The notes beneath the pieces are model-generated. The model was given only the letters and a program-made list of their open reading frames with translations, did not search any database and had not been told where the DNA came from. Made by a program: the position numbers and the translations under genes. A DNA stretch of 64,000 nucleotides, from positions 62,001 through 126,000 of the forward strand of contig CAZIMS010000008.1 in the NCBI GenBank assembly GCA_964540515.1, written 5' to 3'. Below, in pieces: positions 51,065 to 59,823 of the stretch (positions within the stretch are counted from its first letter, which is position 1; each line of letters begins with the position of its first letter). Source of the DNA: JAOAGA01 sp964540515 (lineage in GTDB: Bacteria > CALINM01).

Positions 51065-52004
51065 CTTTAAATGGAAAAGAAAAGATCTTTTGGGAACATA
51101 CGACTTATCAAAAGAAGAGATACTTTATCTCCTTGATACAGCAAAGTCAATGGAGGAGGTTCTTGAAAGAGATGTTAAGAAAGTACCGCCATTAAGAGGC
51201 AAATCCTGTGTTACCCTTTTTTATGAGCCATCTACAAGAACAAGGACTTCCTTTGAGTTAGCAGCTAAGATTTTATCTGCCGATACTATAAATATTAGTG
51301 TATCATCAAGTAGTGCTGTTAAAGGAGAGACTATCTTAGACAGTGTAAAAAATATTGAGGCTATGAGTGTAGATTGTGTAATTATAAGACACCATCATTC
51401 TGGTGTCCCTCAGTTCATAGCAAAAAACACTAATCTTGCAGTTATTAATGCTGGAGATGGCTCCCATGAGCATCCTACTCAAGCTCTTTTAGATCTTTTA
51501 ACTATTAGAGATCATAAAAACTCAATTGAAGGCCTTAATGTGGCTATAGTTGGAGATATACTTCATAGTAGAGTTGCAAGGTCTAATATATTTGCGCTAA
51601 AAAAACTTAATAATACTGTCAATCTTGTAGGACCAAAAACTTTTGTTCCTAAGGAGTTTGAAAGGTTTGGAGTTAATGTATTTCACAACTTAGAAGATGG
51701 CCTATCTGGTGCAGATGTTATAATGGTGCTTAGAATTCAAAAAGAGAGAATGGGTAAGTGCTTCTATCCCTCAGAGAGGGAATACGCAAAGTTTTTCTCT
51801 ATTAACGAGAACTCTCTTAAGTTAGCTAAAGACGATGCTATTATTATGCATCCTGGTCCCGTAAATAGAGGGCTTGAAATTTCCTCTGATGTCTTAGATA
51901 GCAAAAGGTCTATAGTTTTAGATCAGGTAAAAAATGGGGTGGCAGTGAGAATGGCAATTTTATATGTCCTTCTATGTGGAGGGAAGTTTGAAGATAGTAA
52001 TTAA
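51051..52004 (+). CDS. pyrB: aspartate carbamoyltransferase catalytic subunit
   Basis: First committed step of UMP synthesis (carbamoyl phosphate + aspartate). 317 residues. Carbamoyl phosphate site FYEPSTRTRTSFELAA, INAGDGSHEHPTQALLDLLT, SRVARSN and HPGPVNRG. No pyrI regulatory subunit is seen next to it, which fits the PyrR/PyrB/PyrC type arrangement of Gram-positive style. Overlaps pyrC. Confidence 0.95.
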   Translation: MSRDNFKWKRKDLLGTYDLSKEEILYLLDTAKSMEEVLERDVKKVPPLRGKSCVTLFYEPSTRTRTSFELAAKILSADTINISVSSSSAVKGETILDSVKNIEAMSVDCVIIRHHHSGVPQFIAKNTNLAVINAGDGSHEHPTQALLDLLTIRDHKNSIEGLNVAIVGDILHSRVARSNIFALKKLNNTVNLVGPKTFVPKEFERFGVNVFHNLEDGLSGADVIMVLRIQKERMGKCFYPSEREYAKFFSINENSLKLAKDDAIIMHPGPVNRGLEISSDVLDSKRSIVLDQVKNGVAVRMAILYVLLCGGKFEDSN

Positions 52005-53262
52005 CAATGCTACAATAGTTACCTCTTCTGGGGTTTTTCGCAAGAATATTCTTATAAAGGATTGTATTATATCAAAGATATCAGATCAGCTTATAAGTGA
52101 AAGGTCTGCAGATTTTGTAATAAATGATAAAAATTTGTTAGTTTTTCCTGGTTTTCTTGACATGCACACCCACCTTAGAGAGCCAGGATTTGAGTATAAA
52201 GAAGATATAGAAAGTGGTCTAAAGGCTGCTCATTATGGAGGTTTTATAGGTGTAGCAGCTATGGCAAATACAAAACCTGTAAATGACAACTCTACCGTTA
52301 CCCATTTTATGATATGTCGATCAAAAAATACAGGCCTTCCAGTAGATCTATATCCTGTGGCAGCCATTACAAAGGGTCAAGAGGGAGAAAATCTTGTAGA
52401 GATGGGGGAGTTGAAGGAAGCTGGTGCAGTTGCTTTCTCAGATGATGGTAAATCTGTTAACAACTCAGAAATCTTAAGAAGAGCCTTTGAGTATGCCAGT
52501 ACCTTTAATATGCCTATTATCTGTCACTCAGAGGAGAGCTATCTCTCAAAAGATGGACAGATGAATGAGGGAGATTTATCACTTCTTCTTGGGTTAAAAG
52601 GTATACCCAGAGAGGCAGAGATCTTGGGCATATATAGAGATCTAACTATTGCAAAATTAAGTGGAGGTGTTATTCATATAGCCCATGTAAGTACAAAAGA
52701 GGGTTTGGATCTCATAAGAAAATTTAAAAAGGAAGGGGTTGTTGTTACTTGTGAGACCTGTCCACATTATTTTACACTTACAGAAGAATCTGTTTTAGAA
52801 TATAACAGCTTTGCAAAGGTTAATCCGCCTCTAAGGACAGAGGAGGACAGGTTAGCTATTATTTCAGGCTTAAAAGATGGAACAATTGATGTAATAGCTT
52901 CAGATCATGCCCCTCATCATTTAGACGAGAAAAATTGCGAGTTTCAAAACGCCTCTTTTGGTATGATTGGACTTGAGACTGTTATTCCTCTCTCTCTTGA
53001 GTTAGTAAGGACTGGTGCTCTCGATTTTAAAGATCTCGCTGTAAAATTATCAAGAAGACCCCACAAAATATTAAACTTAAACCCTCCAAAAATAAAAGAA
53101 GGAGAAGAAGCAAAGTTAACTATTGTTGATCCTAATTTTGAGTGGGAACTTAAGGAAGAGCATATTCACTCTAAAAGCAAAAATACCCCTTTTTTAAACA
53201 AAACTCTTAAAGGTAAAGCAAAATATATAATAAAAGAAGGAGAGGCCTTTGAACTTTTTTAG
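51988..53262 (+). CDS. pyrC: dihydroorotase, class I
   Basis: Zinc enzyme cyclising carbamoyl-aspartate. About 424 residues. HxH motif in FLDMHTHLREPGFEYKED, then HSEE, HIAHVSTKEGL and the catalytic Asp region IASDHAPHHLDEK. An upstream in-frame ATG at 51964 would add eight residues inside pyrB; I chose TTG 51988, which follows GGAGGGA and gives the usual MKIVINNATIV start. The start lies in the last codons of pyrB. Confidence 0.92.
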   Translation: MKIVINNATIVTSSGVFRKNILIKDCIISKISDQLISERSADFVINDKNLLVFPGFLDMHTHLREPGFEYKEDIESGLKAAHYGGFIGVAAMANTKPVNDNSTVTHFMICRSKNTGLPVDLYPVAAITKGQEGENLVEMGELKEAGAVAFSDDGKSVNNSEILRRAFEYASTFNMPIICHSEESYLSKDGQMNEGDLSLLLGLKGIPREAEILGIYRDLTIAKLSGGVIHIAHVSTKEGLDLIRKFKKEGVVVTCETCPHYFTLTEESVLEYNSFAKVNPPLRTEEDRLAIISGLKDGTIDVIASDHAPHHLDEKNCEFQNASFGMIGLETVIPLSLELVRTGALDFKDLAVKLSRRPHKILNLNPPKIKEGEEAKLTIVDPNFEWELKEEHIHSKSKNTPFLNKTLKGKAKYIIKEGEAFELF

Positions 53263-54382
53263 CAAAAAAAGAGCTATATTAATTTTAAAAGACGGAAGAA
53301 TGTTTAAAGGATTCAATTTTGGCGCCGAAGGGGAGACTGGAGGAGAGGTTGTATTTACCACTTCAATGTGTGGATATCAGGAGATACTTACAGATCCTTC
53401 CTATGACGCCCAGATAGTATGTATGACTTATACTCAAATTGGTAACTATGGCACAAATACTGAAGATATGGAGTCGAGAAAACCTTTTGTAGCAGGATTT
53501 ATTGTTAAAGAATATCAGGAACAACCAAGTAACTATAGGAGTAAGGAAAACTTAGAAAGTTTCCTAAAAAGATACAATATAGTTGGCATTGAGGGTATTG
53601 ATACAAGGGCACTGACGGCTCATTTAAGAGAAAAGGGCTCAATGAATGGGCTTATCTCAACAGTGGATTTTAATAAAGATAGTCTCCTTGAAAAGTTGTC
53701 AAAGATTCCATCTATGGCAGGTCTCGATTTAGTTAGAAATGTTAGCATTGATAGACCTTACGAATGGAAACAGGCTTTATGGAGTCTCGAAAAGGGCTAT
53801 GAGGAAAGAGAAGATGGCAAGTATCTTGTGGTTGCCTATGACTATGGCATTAAATATAACATTTTAAGGAATCTTATAAGTGCTGGTTTTAAGGTGCTTG
53901 TGGTACCTGCAGATTTTCCTGCAGAAGAGGTCTTGAAAATAAATCCAGATGCCATATTTCTCTCAAACGGACCTGGAGATCCCGAACCAGTGAAATATGC
54001 AATAGAAAATGTTAAAAAGCTTGTCAATAAAAAGCCTATCTTTGGAATCTGTCTTGGACATCAGATATTGGGACTTGCCCTTGGGGGTAAAACCTTTAAG
54101 CTAAAATTTGGTCATAGAGGTGGCAACCAGCCTGTTAAGGATTTAACTACTGGAAAGGTAGAGGTAACATCTCAAAATCATGGTTTTGCAGTAGATATAG
54201 ACTCCTTAGGTGGCAAGGCTGAGGTTACCCATATCAACTTGAATGATAACACAGTTGAAGGGCTGAGACACAAAGAATATCCTCTCTTTTCCGTTCAATA
54301 TCACCCTGAGGCTTCTCCAGGACCACACGATGCCTCCTATTTATTCAAAAGATTTTATGATCTGGTAGAGAGTGTTAAATAG
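53249..54382 (+). CDS. carA: carbamoyl-phosphate synthase small subunit
   Basis: Glutamine-hydrolysing subunit of carbamoyl phosphate synthase. 377 residues: N domain with TSMCGYQEILTDPSY and IEGIDTRALTAHLREKG, then class I amidotransferase with nucleophile in GICLGHQILG and His/Glu in VQYHPEASPGP. Starts at TTG 53249 behind AAGGAGAGG, within the pyrC end. The large subunit carB is not next to it. Confidence 0.95.
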   Translation: MNFFSKKRAILILKDGRMFKGFNFGAEGETGGEVVFTTSMCGYQEILTDPSYDAQIVCMTYTQIGNYGTNTEDMESRKPFVAGFIVKEYQEQPSNYRSKENLESFLKRYNIVGIEGIDTRALTAHLREKGSMNGLISTVDFNKDSLLEKLSKIPSMAGLDLVRNVSIDRPYEWKQALWSLEKGYEEREDGKYLVVAYDYGIKYNILRNLISAGFKVLVVPADFPAEEVLKINPDAIFLSNGPGDPEPVKYAIENVKKLVNKKPIFGICLGHQILGLALGGKTFKLKFGHRGGNQPVKDLTTGKVEVTSQNHGFAVDIDSLGGKAEVTHINLNDNTVEGLRHKEYPLFSVQYHPEASPGPHDASYLFKRFYDLVESVK

Positions 54383-54386
54383 CAAG

Positions 54387-55547
54387 ATGACTTCTTACGA
54401 TCTGGTTTTGATTGGAGAATCAGATTTTACAGGTTTTTTTGCTGATATATTCAAGAAAGAACTAAAAGTTTTAGCCATTGCCAACTCTAACTTTAAAAGA
54501 GATTTTTCAATACTACAATTTCCAAGTAAGTCCTACATACCTACAGGGGTAGCAACTTCTTCAGTTTATGGTCAGGTATGTTCTGAATATTTTAGAATAG
54601 ATCTTTTGCATAATCTAAACCTTACAAGTCTTTTTTTTCAGAAAGATTTAAAGATTGAGAGCGCCCTATTAGATGACCTTAAGGTAAAATCGGCAGAATA
54701 TTTTGAAATCCTTAACAATATCATAGTTGAAAACTTTCCTAAGGGGATGTTGGGTTTATTAAAAAGACCGATGTATTTTTTAAAAAACTATAGCTCCATA
54801 AAAAGACTTATCAAAAGTTTTCCCTGTCCGACGGAGGAGTTTAAGATCTTTATGAAAGGATTAACCTCTTTTTTTGCCCCTGGTGAAGCAAACTACAATT
54901 ATTATAATTTTTACTTATTATACTCACTCCTCAATAAAAACTCTTATAAAATGTATAGCTCAAGAGGATCTTTTAAGGACCTTGATATTATAGAGAATGA
55001 TAGAATATCAGAACTAAACTATGAAAAATCAAAGTGGAAAGTTATATTTGAGAAAAAAGGGTCGGTAACTGCTGATTTTATAATAAGCGCTTTTCCCCCT
55101 CATATATTTCTCAATGATGGCATAAAAAATCCATTTAGAGTGGACTATAACCAAATTTTCTATGAATTTTTATTAGAAGGCATTGAGTTACCAGAAACTA
55201 TGAATGAAGAGCTTGTTTATATTGATAAAAGTGGAAGGGATTATTTTGCTATAAAGGGTAAAAGCTCCTTATGGGTATATACCTTTTATAGGGCTAATGA
55301 ACTTCCTTCTGTTGATTTAATAGAACCTTTTATTGAGGAGTTCATACCCTATGTAAGTCTTGAAAAGATTGTATCTATAAAACCTACAACGATACCCTAT
55401 TATGAAAAAGAGAGATTAAAGAGGTTTAGAGAAAAAAGAACCTTTTATTTTCCAAAAAGTTATGATTTTCCTTACTACGGTACAGATGGTGAGGTATTAT
55501 ATAGAAATAAACTTAGGGATATAATATGGAAAAGATTTTTGTCCTAA
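54387..55547 (+). CDS. uncharacterised protein following carA
   Basis: About 386 residues, no family recognised. The beginning, SYDLVLIGESDFTGFFADIF, recalls a Rossmann strand-loop-helix but lacks a GxGxxG. FIISAFPPHIFLNDG and the late FPKSYDFPYYGTDGEVLYR recall FAD-linked amine oxidase or desaturase-like folds, but this is weak. No signal peptide or membrane helix. It sits 4 bases after carA and overlaps the CcsA-like gene by 22 bases, so it could belong to either unit. GTG 54372 is an alternative start. Confidence 0.75.
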   Translation: MTSYDLVLIGESDFTGFFADIFKKELKVLAIANSNFKRDFSILQFPSKSYIPTGVATSSVYGQVCSEYFRIDLLHNLNLTSLFFQKDLKIESALLDDLKVKSAEYFEILNNIIVENFPKGMLGLLKRPMYFLKNYSSIKRLIKSFPCPTEEFKIFMKGLTSFFAPGEANYNYYNFYLLYSLLNKNSYKMYSSRGSFKDLDIIENDRISELNYEKSKWKVIFEKKGSVTADFIISAFPPHIFLNDGIKNPFRVDYNQIFYEFLLEGIELPETMNEELVYIDKSGRDYFAIKGKSSLWVYTFYRANELPSVDLIEPFIEEFIPYVSLEKIVSIKPTTIPYYEKERLKRFREKRTFYFPKSYDFPYYGTDGEVLYRNKLRDIIWKRFLS

Positions 55548-56224
55548 TCTCAATTTTTTCACTTCTTTATTGTCTTTTCTTCAAGAGAAGTCCTATAGTG
55601 GAGATCCTGCCACTTTTATCAACATTAATATTACTTATCTTTGTAGGGATAAAATATAGACATTTTCCTGTTATAGGGTTCTTTGAGACGATGAATTTTT
55701 ATGCCTTCTCTGTCATCGTTATCTATCTAATCTGGGGCATAGAAGATAAAAAAGTTTATAATTTCGTCTATATATTTACCTTGATTCTTTACTCTCTATC
55801 GCTATATGGTAAGCCTTTCACCTCAGCCTTTGTTTCTGATTCTTTAAATACTGTCCTTTTTCCTGTACATGTAGCCTTTTCTTTTATCAGTTATGCCTTT
55901 TTTACCCTTTCTTTTATATATGCTGTAGCTAATATAGAATCTGAGAGAGTATTGAGATTAAACTATTTAGGCTTCATTACTTACACAGTTGGTCTTTGGG
56001 CAGGTGGTATCTGGGCATTTAAGGCTTGGGGTGCCTATTTTCTTTACGGTATGAAAGAGATATTTTCTTTTGTACTGTGGATATACTATAGCGGTCTTGT
56101 CCACCTTAAGTACACTAATAATAAAAGAGTTCTTAACATTGCAACCATTATAGGATTTGTGTTGGTTTTATTCACTTATTTAGGCATAGGTTTATTTATG
56201 AGAAATACCCATTCCTTGAGGTAG
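55526..56224 (+). CDS. CcsA/HemX-like cytochrome c assembly protein
   Basis: 232 residues with about seven to eight membrane helices. Regions similar to CcsA: PVHVAFSFISYAFFTLSFIYA and GGIWAFKAWGAYFLYGMKEI, the position of the family's tryptophan-rich heme-handling (WWD) loop. Here the usual WGxYWxWDPKE is changed to WGAYFLYGMKE, losing Trp and Asp residues. Followed by a ResB-like gene, so a system II heme-attachment pair is the likely reading. Confidence 0.78.
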   Translation: MEKIFVLISIFSLLYCLFFKRSPIVEILPLLSTLILLIFVGIKYRHFPVIGFFETMNFYAFSVIVIYLIWGIEDKKVYNFVYIFTLILYSLSLYGKPFTSAFVSDSLNTVLFPVHVAFSFISYAFFTLSFIYAVANIESERVLRLNYLGFITYTVGLWAGGIWAFKAWGAYFLYGMKEIFSFVLWIYYSGLVHLKYTNNKRVLNIATIIGFVLVLFTYLGIGLFMRNTHSLR

Positions 56225-56227
56225 AAG

Positions 56228-57169
56228 ATGATAGCAAAATTAAAAAAAATATTGCTTGATATTGACTATGCCTTTTATGGGCTTTGTTTATGTTCTTTTT
56301 TCTCTATCATAGGAGCCTTTATCGTATATTTTAATCCCCAGCTTTATAATACAATAGACTACAAAGCCCTATTTAAATGGCTCTATTATAATCAATCTCT
56401 CAGCAATTTTTGGTTATATTTAGTAATAATAATTTTTGCCTATTTAGGCTTATCAGCTGTTTTTTGTATCTTTTATGATATAAAGAGAAAAAACATTTTT
56501 ACCTTTTTGTTTCATCTATCCTTTGTTATTGTTCTTGTTGCCCATTTAATCAACGCAAGCTTATCTTTTAAGATACCTGAATATATTATTCCGCTAGAAA
56601 AACCTAAAACAATCAGTCTTCCAGCTCCTCATAGCCCCTTAAAGGTTTATCTCGATAAATTAGATTATGAGATCACAAAAGAAGGTATACCAAAAAATAT
56701 CAAGGCTAATATTATCTATTTAGAAAATGACAAAGAAAAAAAAGGCCTTATAAGCATTAATAACCCCCTAAAGATTGGTTCTTACTATCTTGTAATGAAA
56801 TATATAGCGCCTTATCTAAGGTCAATTACCTTTAAACTAAAGAGCGATGATAGACTTTTGATACCAGTTCTTACTCCAGAAAGCCCCTTTTTAATAGATG
56901 ATGTAGTCTATGAGTTTGTAGCCCATAATGAAGATATGACTATGTTTAAGGTTGTTATAACTGAGGGGGAGAAAAAAGAGTCTATGATATGGTCGTTGGG
57001 TCAAAACGTAAATATAAAGGGCAAAAATTTTACTATCACTCAGATAATACCTGACACAATTGGATCAATAATAGTTGACATAGTCTATGATCCATCACTA
57101 TCATTGATTTTTTTGGGTTCAACTCTCTTTGTATTCTCTGCGGTCATAAGGTTTTTCAAAAAAGATTAG
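56228..57169 (+). CDS. ResB/CcsB-like cytochrome c biogenesis protein
   Basis: 313 residues. Three N-terminal membrane helices (about 12-34, 60-82, 90-110), a large extracytoplasmic domain (about 115-285; GSYYLVMKYIAPYLRSITFKL) and a C-terminal helix (LSLIFLGSTLFVFSAVIRFF). This is the ResB layout. ResB and CcsA together carry heme across the membrane and attach it to apocytochromes, which suits the multiheme cytochromes in this window. Confidence 0.8.
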   Translation: MIAKLKKILLDIDYAFYGLCLCSFFSIIGAFIVYFNPQLYNTIDYKALFKWLYYNQSLSNFWLYLVIIIFAYLGLSAVFCIFYDIKRKNIFTFLFHLSFVIVLVAHLINASLSFKIPEYIIPLEKPKTISLPAPHSPLKVYLDKLDYEITKEGIPKNIKANIIYLENDKEKKGLISINNPLKIGSYYLVMKYIAPYLRSITFKLKSDDRLLIPVLTPESPFLIDDVVYEFVAHNEDMTMFKVVITEGEKKESMIWSLGQNVNIKGKNFTITQIIPDTIGSIIVDIVYDPSLSLIFLGSTLFVFSAVIRFFKKD

Positions 57170-57181
57170 CAGAACAATTAG

Positions 57182-59170
57182 ATGAAGAAAATCTATAGTA
57201 TATTAATTTTTGTTCTTGCCTTTTTATTTACCTTTGTTAAGGTTAGAAGCTTTGACTTATTTTTTTACTTGAAAATAGCTGAGATAGAGAGTTTTTTCTC
57301 TCCCCTAAAAGTAAACCTCTTTTCCTATAGTCATCCAGATTTTCCTTATAAAAATTACTCATTTCTATATTCAGAACTTGCATATTTCATAACTAACAAT
57401 CTTGGTTTTAACGGGCTTATAGTATTTCAAAGCCTAATTATTGCAATAAGTTTTTTTATTTTGTTAAGATCAGCAGATTATAATAGGTCGGTAATTACAT
57501 TATTTATTATTTTTTTACTTTCCCTTTTTACTCTAAGATATAGACTTCTTTTTAGACCTCACAACCTTAGCTACATTTTTTTTGCTATAAATCTTTTTTT
57601 GTTATCGAGATTACCAAAAAATTATCTGGCCTATCTCTTTCTTAATCAGGTTTTATGGGTAAATACACACAATGGTTTCATTTTAGGGATAATTAATCCT
57701 ATCTTGTTGTTCCCTTTTTTAAGAGGTAAGGTTAATTTTTTAAAGATACTGTTAACGTTAGTTGCTGGGAGTTTTATATCGCCCAATCTACATAAGCCAT
57801 TCCTTGAGGTGATTAACCCCTTCTTAGGCACAACAAAAAACATCTTTGAGTATATCAAGGTTCATGAATGGCAGCCTATTGATGAGAGATTATATTTATC
57901 TTTTTATGGACTGTTAGTAATTACTACACTGATTATTTTGATATTTGAGAAAAAATGGTACCTCTTACCCCTATACCTTTTTTATCTTGTAATATCTTTT
58001 AGATTTGTAAGGTTTGTAGATTTATTTGCCCTTTTAAGCTTTTATTCCGTAATAGCGCCCTCTGGCAATAGCTATTTACTACATAAAAAGCCTCTATCTA
58101 CAGAAATATCAAAAGTTTTTTATTACTTTCAGATAATTTTTTTAATAATACTATCAATATCCTCAATAAAGGATTATTTTAAGAATTATTTAATACCCTA
58201 TGGTTATGGCTTAGCTGAGTATTTTTATCCATCCAATGCAGTTGATTATTTAAAAAAAAGGCAGATTAAAGGTAACATTTTTAATAACTACGCCTTTGGC
58301 GGCTATATTATATATAAGCTTTATCCTGACTTTAAACCAGTTATAGATGGAAGACTATGTTATCCCATCGATTTTGTAAAATTATATGCAGATAGTCATG
58401 AGAACGAAGAGTCCTTTAATAAAATTGTAAACCTTTATAGACCCGATATTTTTTTTATTGACTTTGAGCATCCAAAATTAGCTTCATTTGTTACAAAGCT
58501 GAAAGACAACTATGCACTTACTTACTTTGATGATACCCTTATGGTTTTTTTAGATAGGGAGAAATTTAAGGATATAGTAAAGAAGGATGAGTATAAATTT
58601 TTAAAGCCCCTCTATGTAACAGGATACTCAGATGATAATGAGTTAGATATAAAGAATGTAAAAAATGAGTTAGAGAAAAAACTCAAAGAATCTCCTACGA
58701 ATAGGGCAAACATAATTTATGCTAATCTGTTATTAAGGGAAGGAAATATTAATGCTTCCAGAGAGATTTATGAAAAAATCATTATAACTAATACGCCAGT
58801 TGGTAAGGCAGAAGCCTACAATAACTTGGGAGTAATAGAGATCTCTAACAAAAACTTTAATACAGCGAAAAAATTTTTTAAAGAAGCCCTATATTTTAAC
58901 CCAAATCTATCTTTTACCCATCTAAATCTTGCAGAAATCTATGACTTAGAAAAGTCTTATTTTTTAGCTTACTACCATTACATAAAATTTATTAAAAACA
59001 GCGAAGATGAGATACCAAATGATGTTTTTGAGAGAGTTAATTTTTTAAAAAAATATATATACCTTGAGTTAGTAAGGATACTTATAATCTTCTTTGCCCT
59101 TTTGGGCATACTAATAATTGTAGTTAGAAGAGTAAAGCTAAATAGAAAAATTAGTGACAGTAACAAATAG
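57182..59170 (+). CDS. polytopic membrane protein with TPR end, GT-C-like
   Basis: 662 residues. About ten membrane helices (residues 5-330), a periplasmic-type domain (about 345-470; GNIFNNYAFGGYIIYKLYP and VIDGRL, shared by a family of uncharacterised membrane proteins), two to three TPR units (about 500-610) and a final helix. The N-terminal RSFDLFFYLKIAE resembles the acidic loop of GT-C glycosyltransferases. Substrate unknown; possible envelope glycan or glycoprotein role. Confidence 0.75.
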   Translation: MKKIYSILIFVLAFLFTFVKVRSFDLFFYLKIAEIESFFSPLKVNLFSYSHPDFPYKNYSFLYSELAYFITNNLGFNGLIVFQSLIIAISFFILLRSADYNRSVITLFIIFLLSLFTLRYRLLFRPHNLSYIFFAINLFLLSRLPKNYLAYLFLNQVLWVNTHNGFILGIINPILLFPFLRGKVNFLKILLTLVAGSFISPNLHKPFLEVINPFLGTTKNIFEYIKVHEWQPIDERLYLSFYGLLVITTLIILIFEKKWYLLPLYLFYLVISFRFVRFVDLFALLSFYSVIAPSGNSYLLHKKPLSTEISKVFYYFQIIFLIILSISSIKDYFKNYLIPYGYGLAEYFYPSNAVDYLKKRQIKGNIFNNYAFGGYIIYKLYPDFKPVIDGRLCYPIDFVKLYADSHENEESFNKIVNLYRPDIFFIDFEHPKLASFVTKLKDNYALTYFDDTLMVFLDREKFKDIVKKDEYKFLKPLYVTGYSDDNELDIKNVKNELEKKLKESPTNRANIIYANLLLREGNINASREIYEKIIITNTPVGKAEAYNNLGVIEISNKNFNTAKKFFKEALYFNPNLSFTHLNLAEIYDLEKSYFLAYYHYIKFIKNSEDEIPNDVFERVNFLKKYIYLELVRILIIFFALLGILIIVVRRVKLNRKISDSNK

Positions 59171-59220
59171 TGAAATTTTTATTATTGATAAGGTGAGCTT
59201 TTTCTGATACTAATTTAAAT

Positions 59221-59817
59221 ATGACCTTTTTAGAGCTTGCTAAAAAAAGAAGAAGCATAAGGACATTTCAGCCCGACAAGGATGTACCGGATGAGTACAT
59301 AAGAAAAATACTCGAAGCCGGTAACTTAGCTCCCTCTGCCCACAACAAACAATCTTGGAAATTTGTAGTAATCAAAGGGAACAAAAAAGATAACCTTTCT
59401 CAATTAATCATTGATTTATCAGAACTTTTTCCTAAAAAAAGCAGATCACTCCTAAGGATGGGTGCTAAGTCCATATCCACTGCTCCCTGTGTAATCGCTG
59501 TATTTAGTACTGGCGAGCTTGTATCAGAGGCAAATGATTTTGGAGAGGATTTAAAGAAAGAGATAGAGCTTTTTTTTCTTGAGATGGAGATACAAAGCGC
59601 CTCAGCGGCGGTACAAAACATGCTATTACAAGCTACAGAGTTGGGGCTTGGTAGCGTCTGGTTAGGTGTTGTTGTACTTGTGGCAAAACATATTGAATCT
59701 TTCTTGGGCGTAGAAGGTAGGCTTCTTGCGATGTTTCCTGTAGGCTATCCTGCAAAAGATTATGTGCCTCCAAAGAAAAAACCACTTTCTGAAGTTGTCA
59801 TAGAGATAAAGGATTAG
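59221..59817 (+). CDS. nitroreductase-family FMN protein
   Basis: 198 residues: AKKRRSIRTFQPDKDVPDEY, LAPSAHNKQSWKFVVIKG, SASAAVQNMLLQATELGLGSVWLG and FPVGYPAKDY are the standard nitroreductase signatures. Substrate unknown. Second nitroreductase-fold protein in the window; the one at 44721 is only distantly similar. Confidence 0.9.
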   Translation: MTFLELAKKRRSIRTFQPDKDVPDEYIRKILEAGNLAPSAHNKQSWKFVVIKGNKKDNLSQLIIDLSELFPKKSRSLLRMGAKSISTAPCVIAVFSTGELVSEANDFGEDLKKEIELFFLEMEIQSASAAVQNMLLQATELGLGSVWLGVVVLVAKHIESFLGVEGRLLAMFPVGYPAKDYVPPKKKPLSEVVIEIKD

Positions 59818-59823
59818 CATTTT

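Noticed and set aside
51964..51987. ATG 51964 as the start of pyrC
   Set aside because: It would add residues unlike other dihydroorotases; TTG 51988 has the ribosome site at the right distance.
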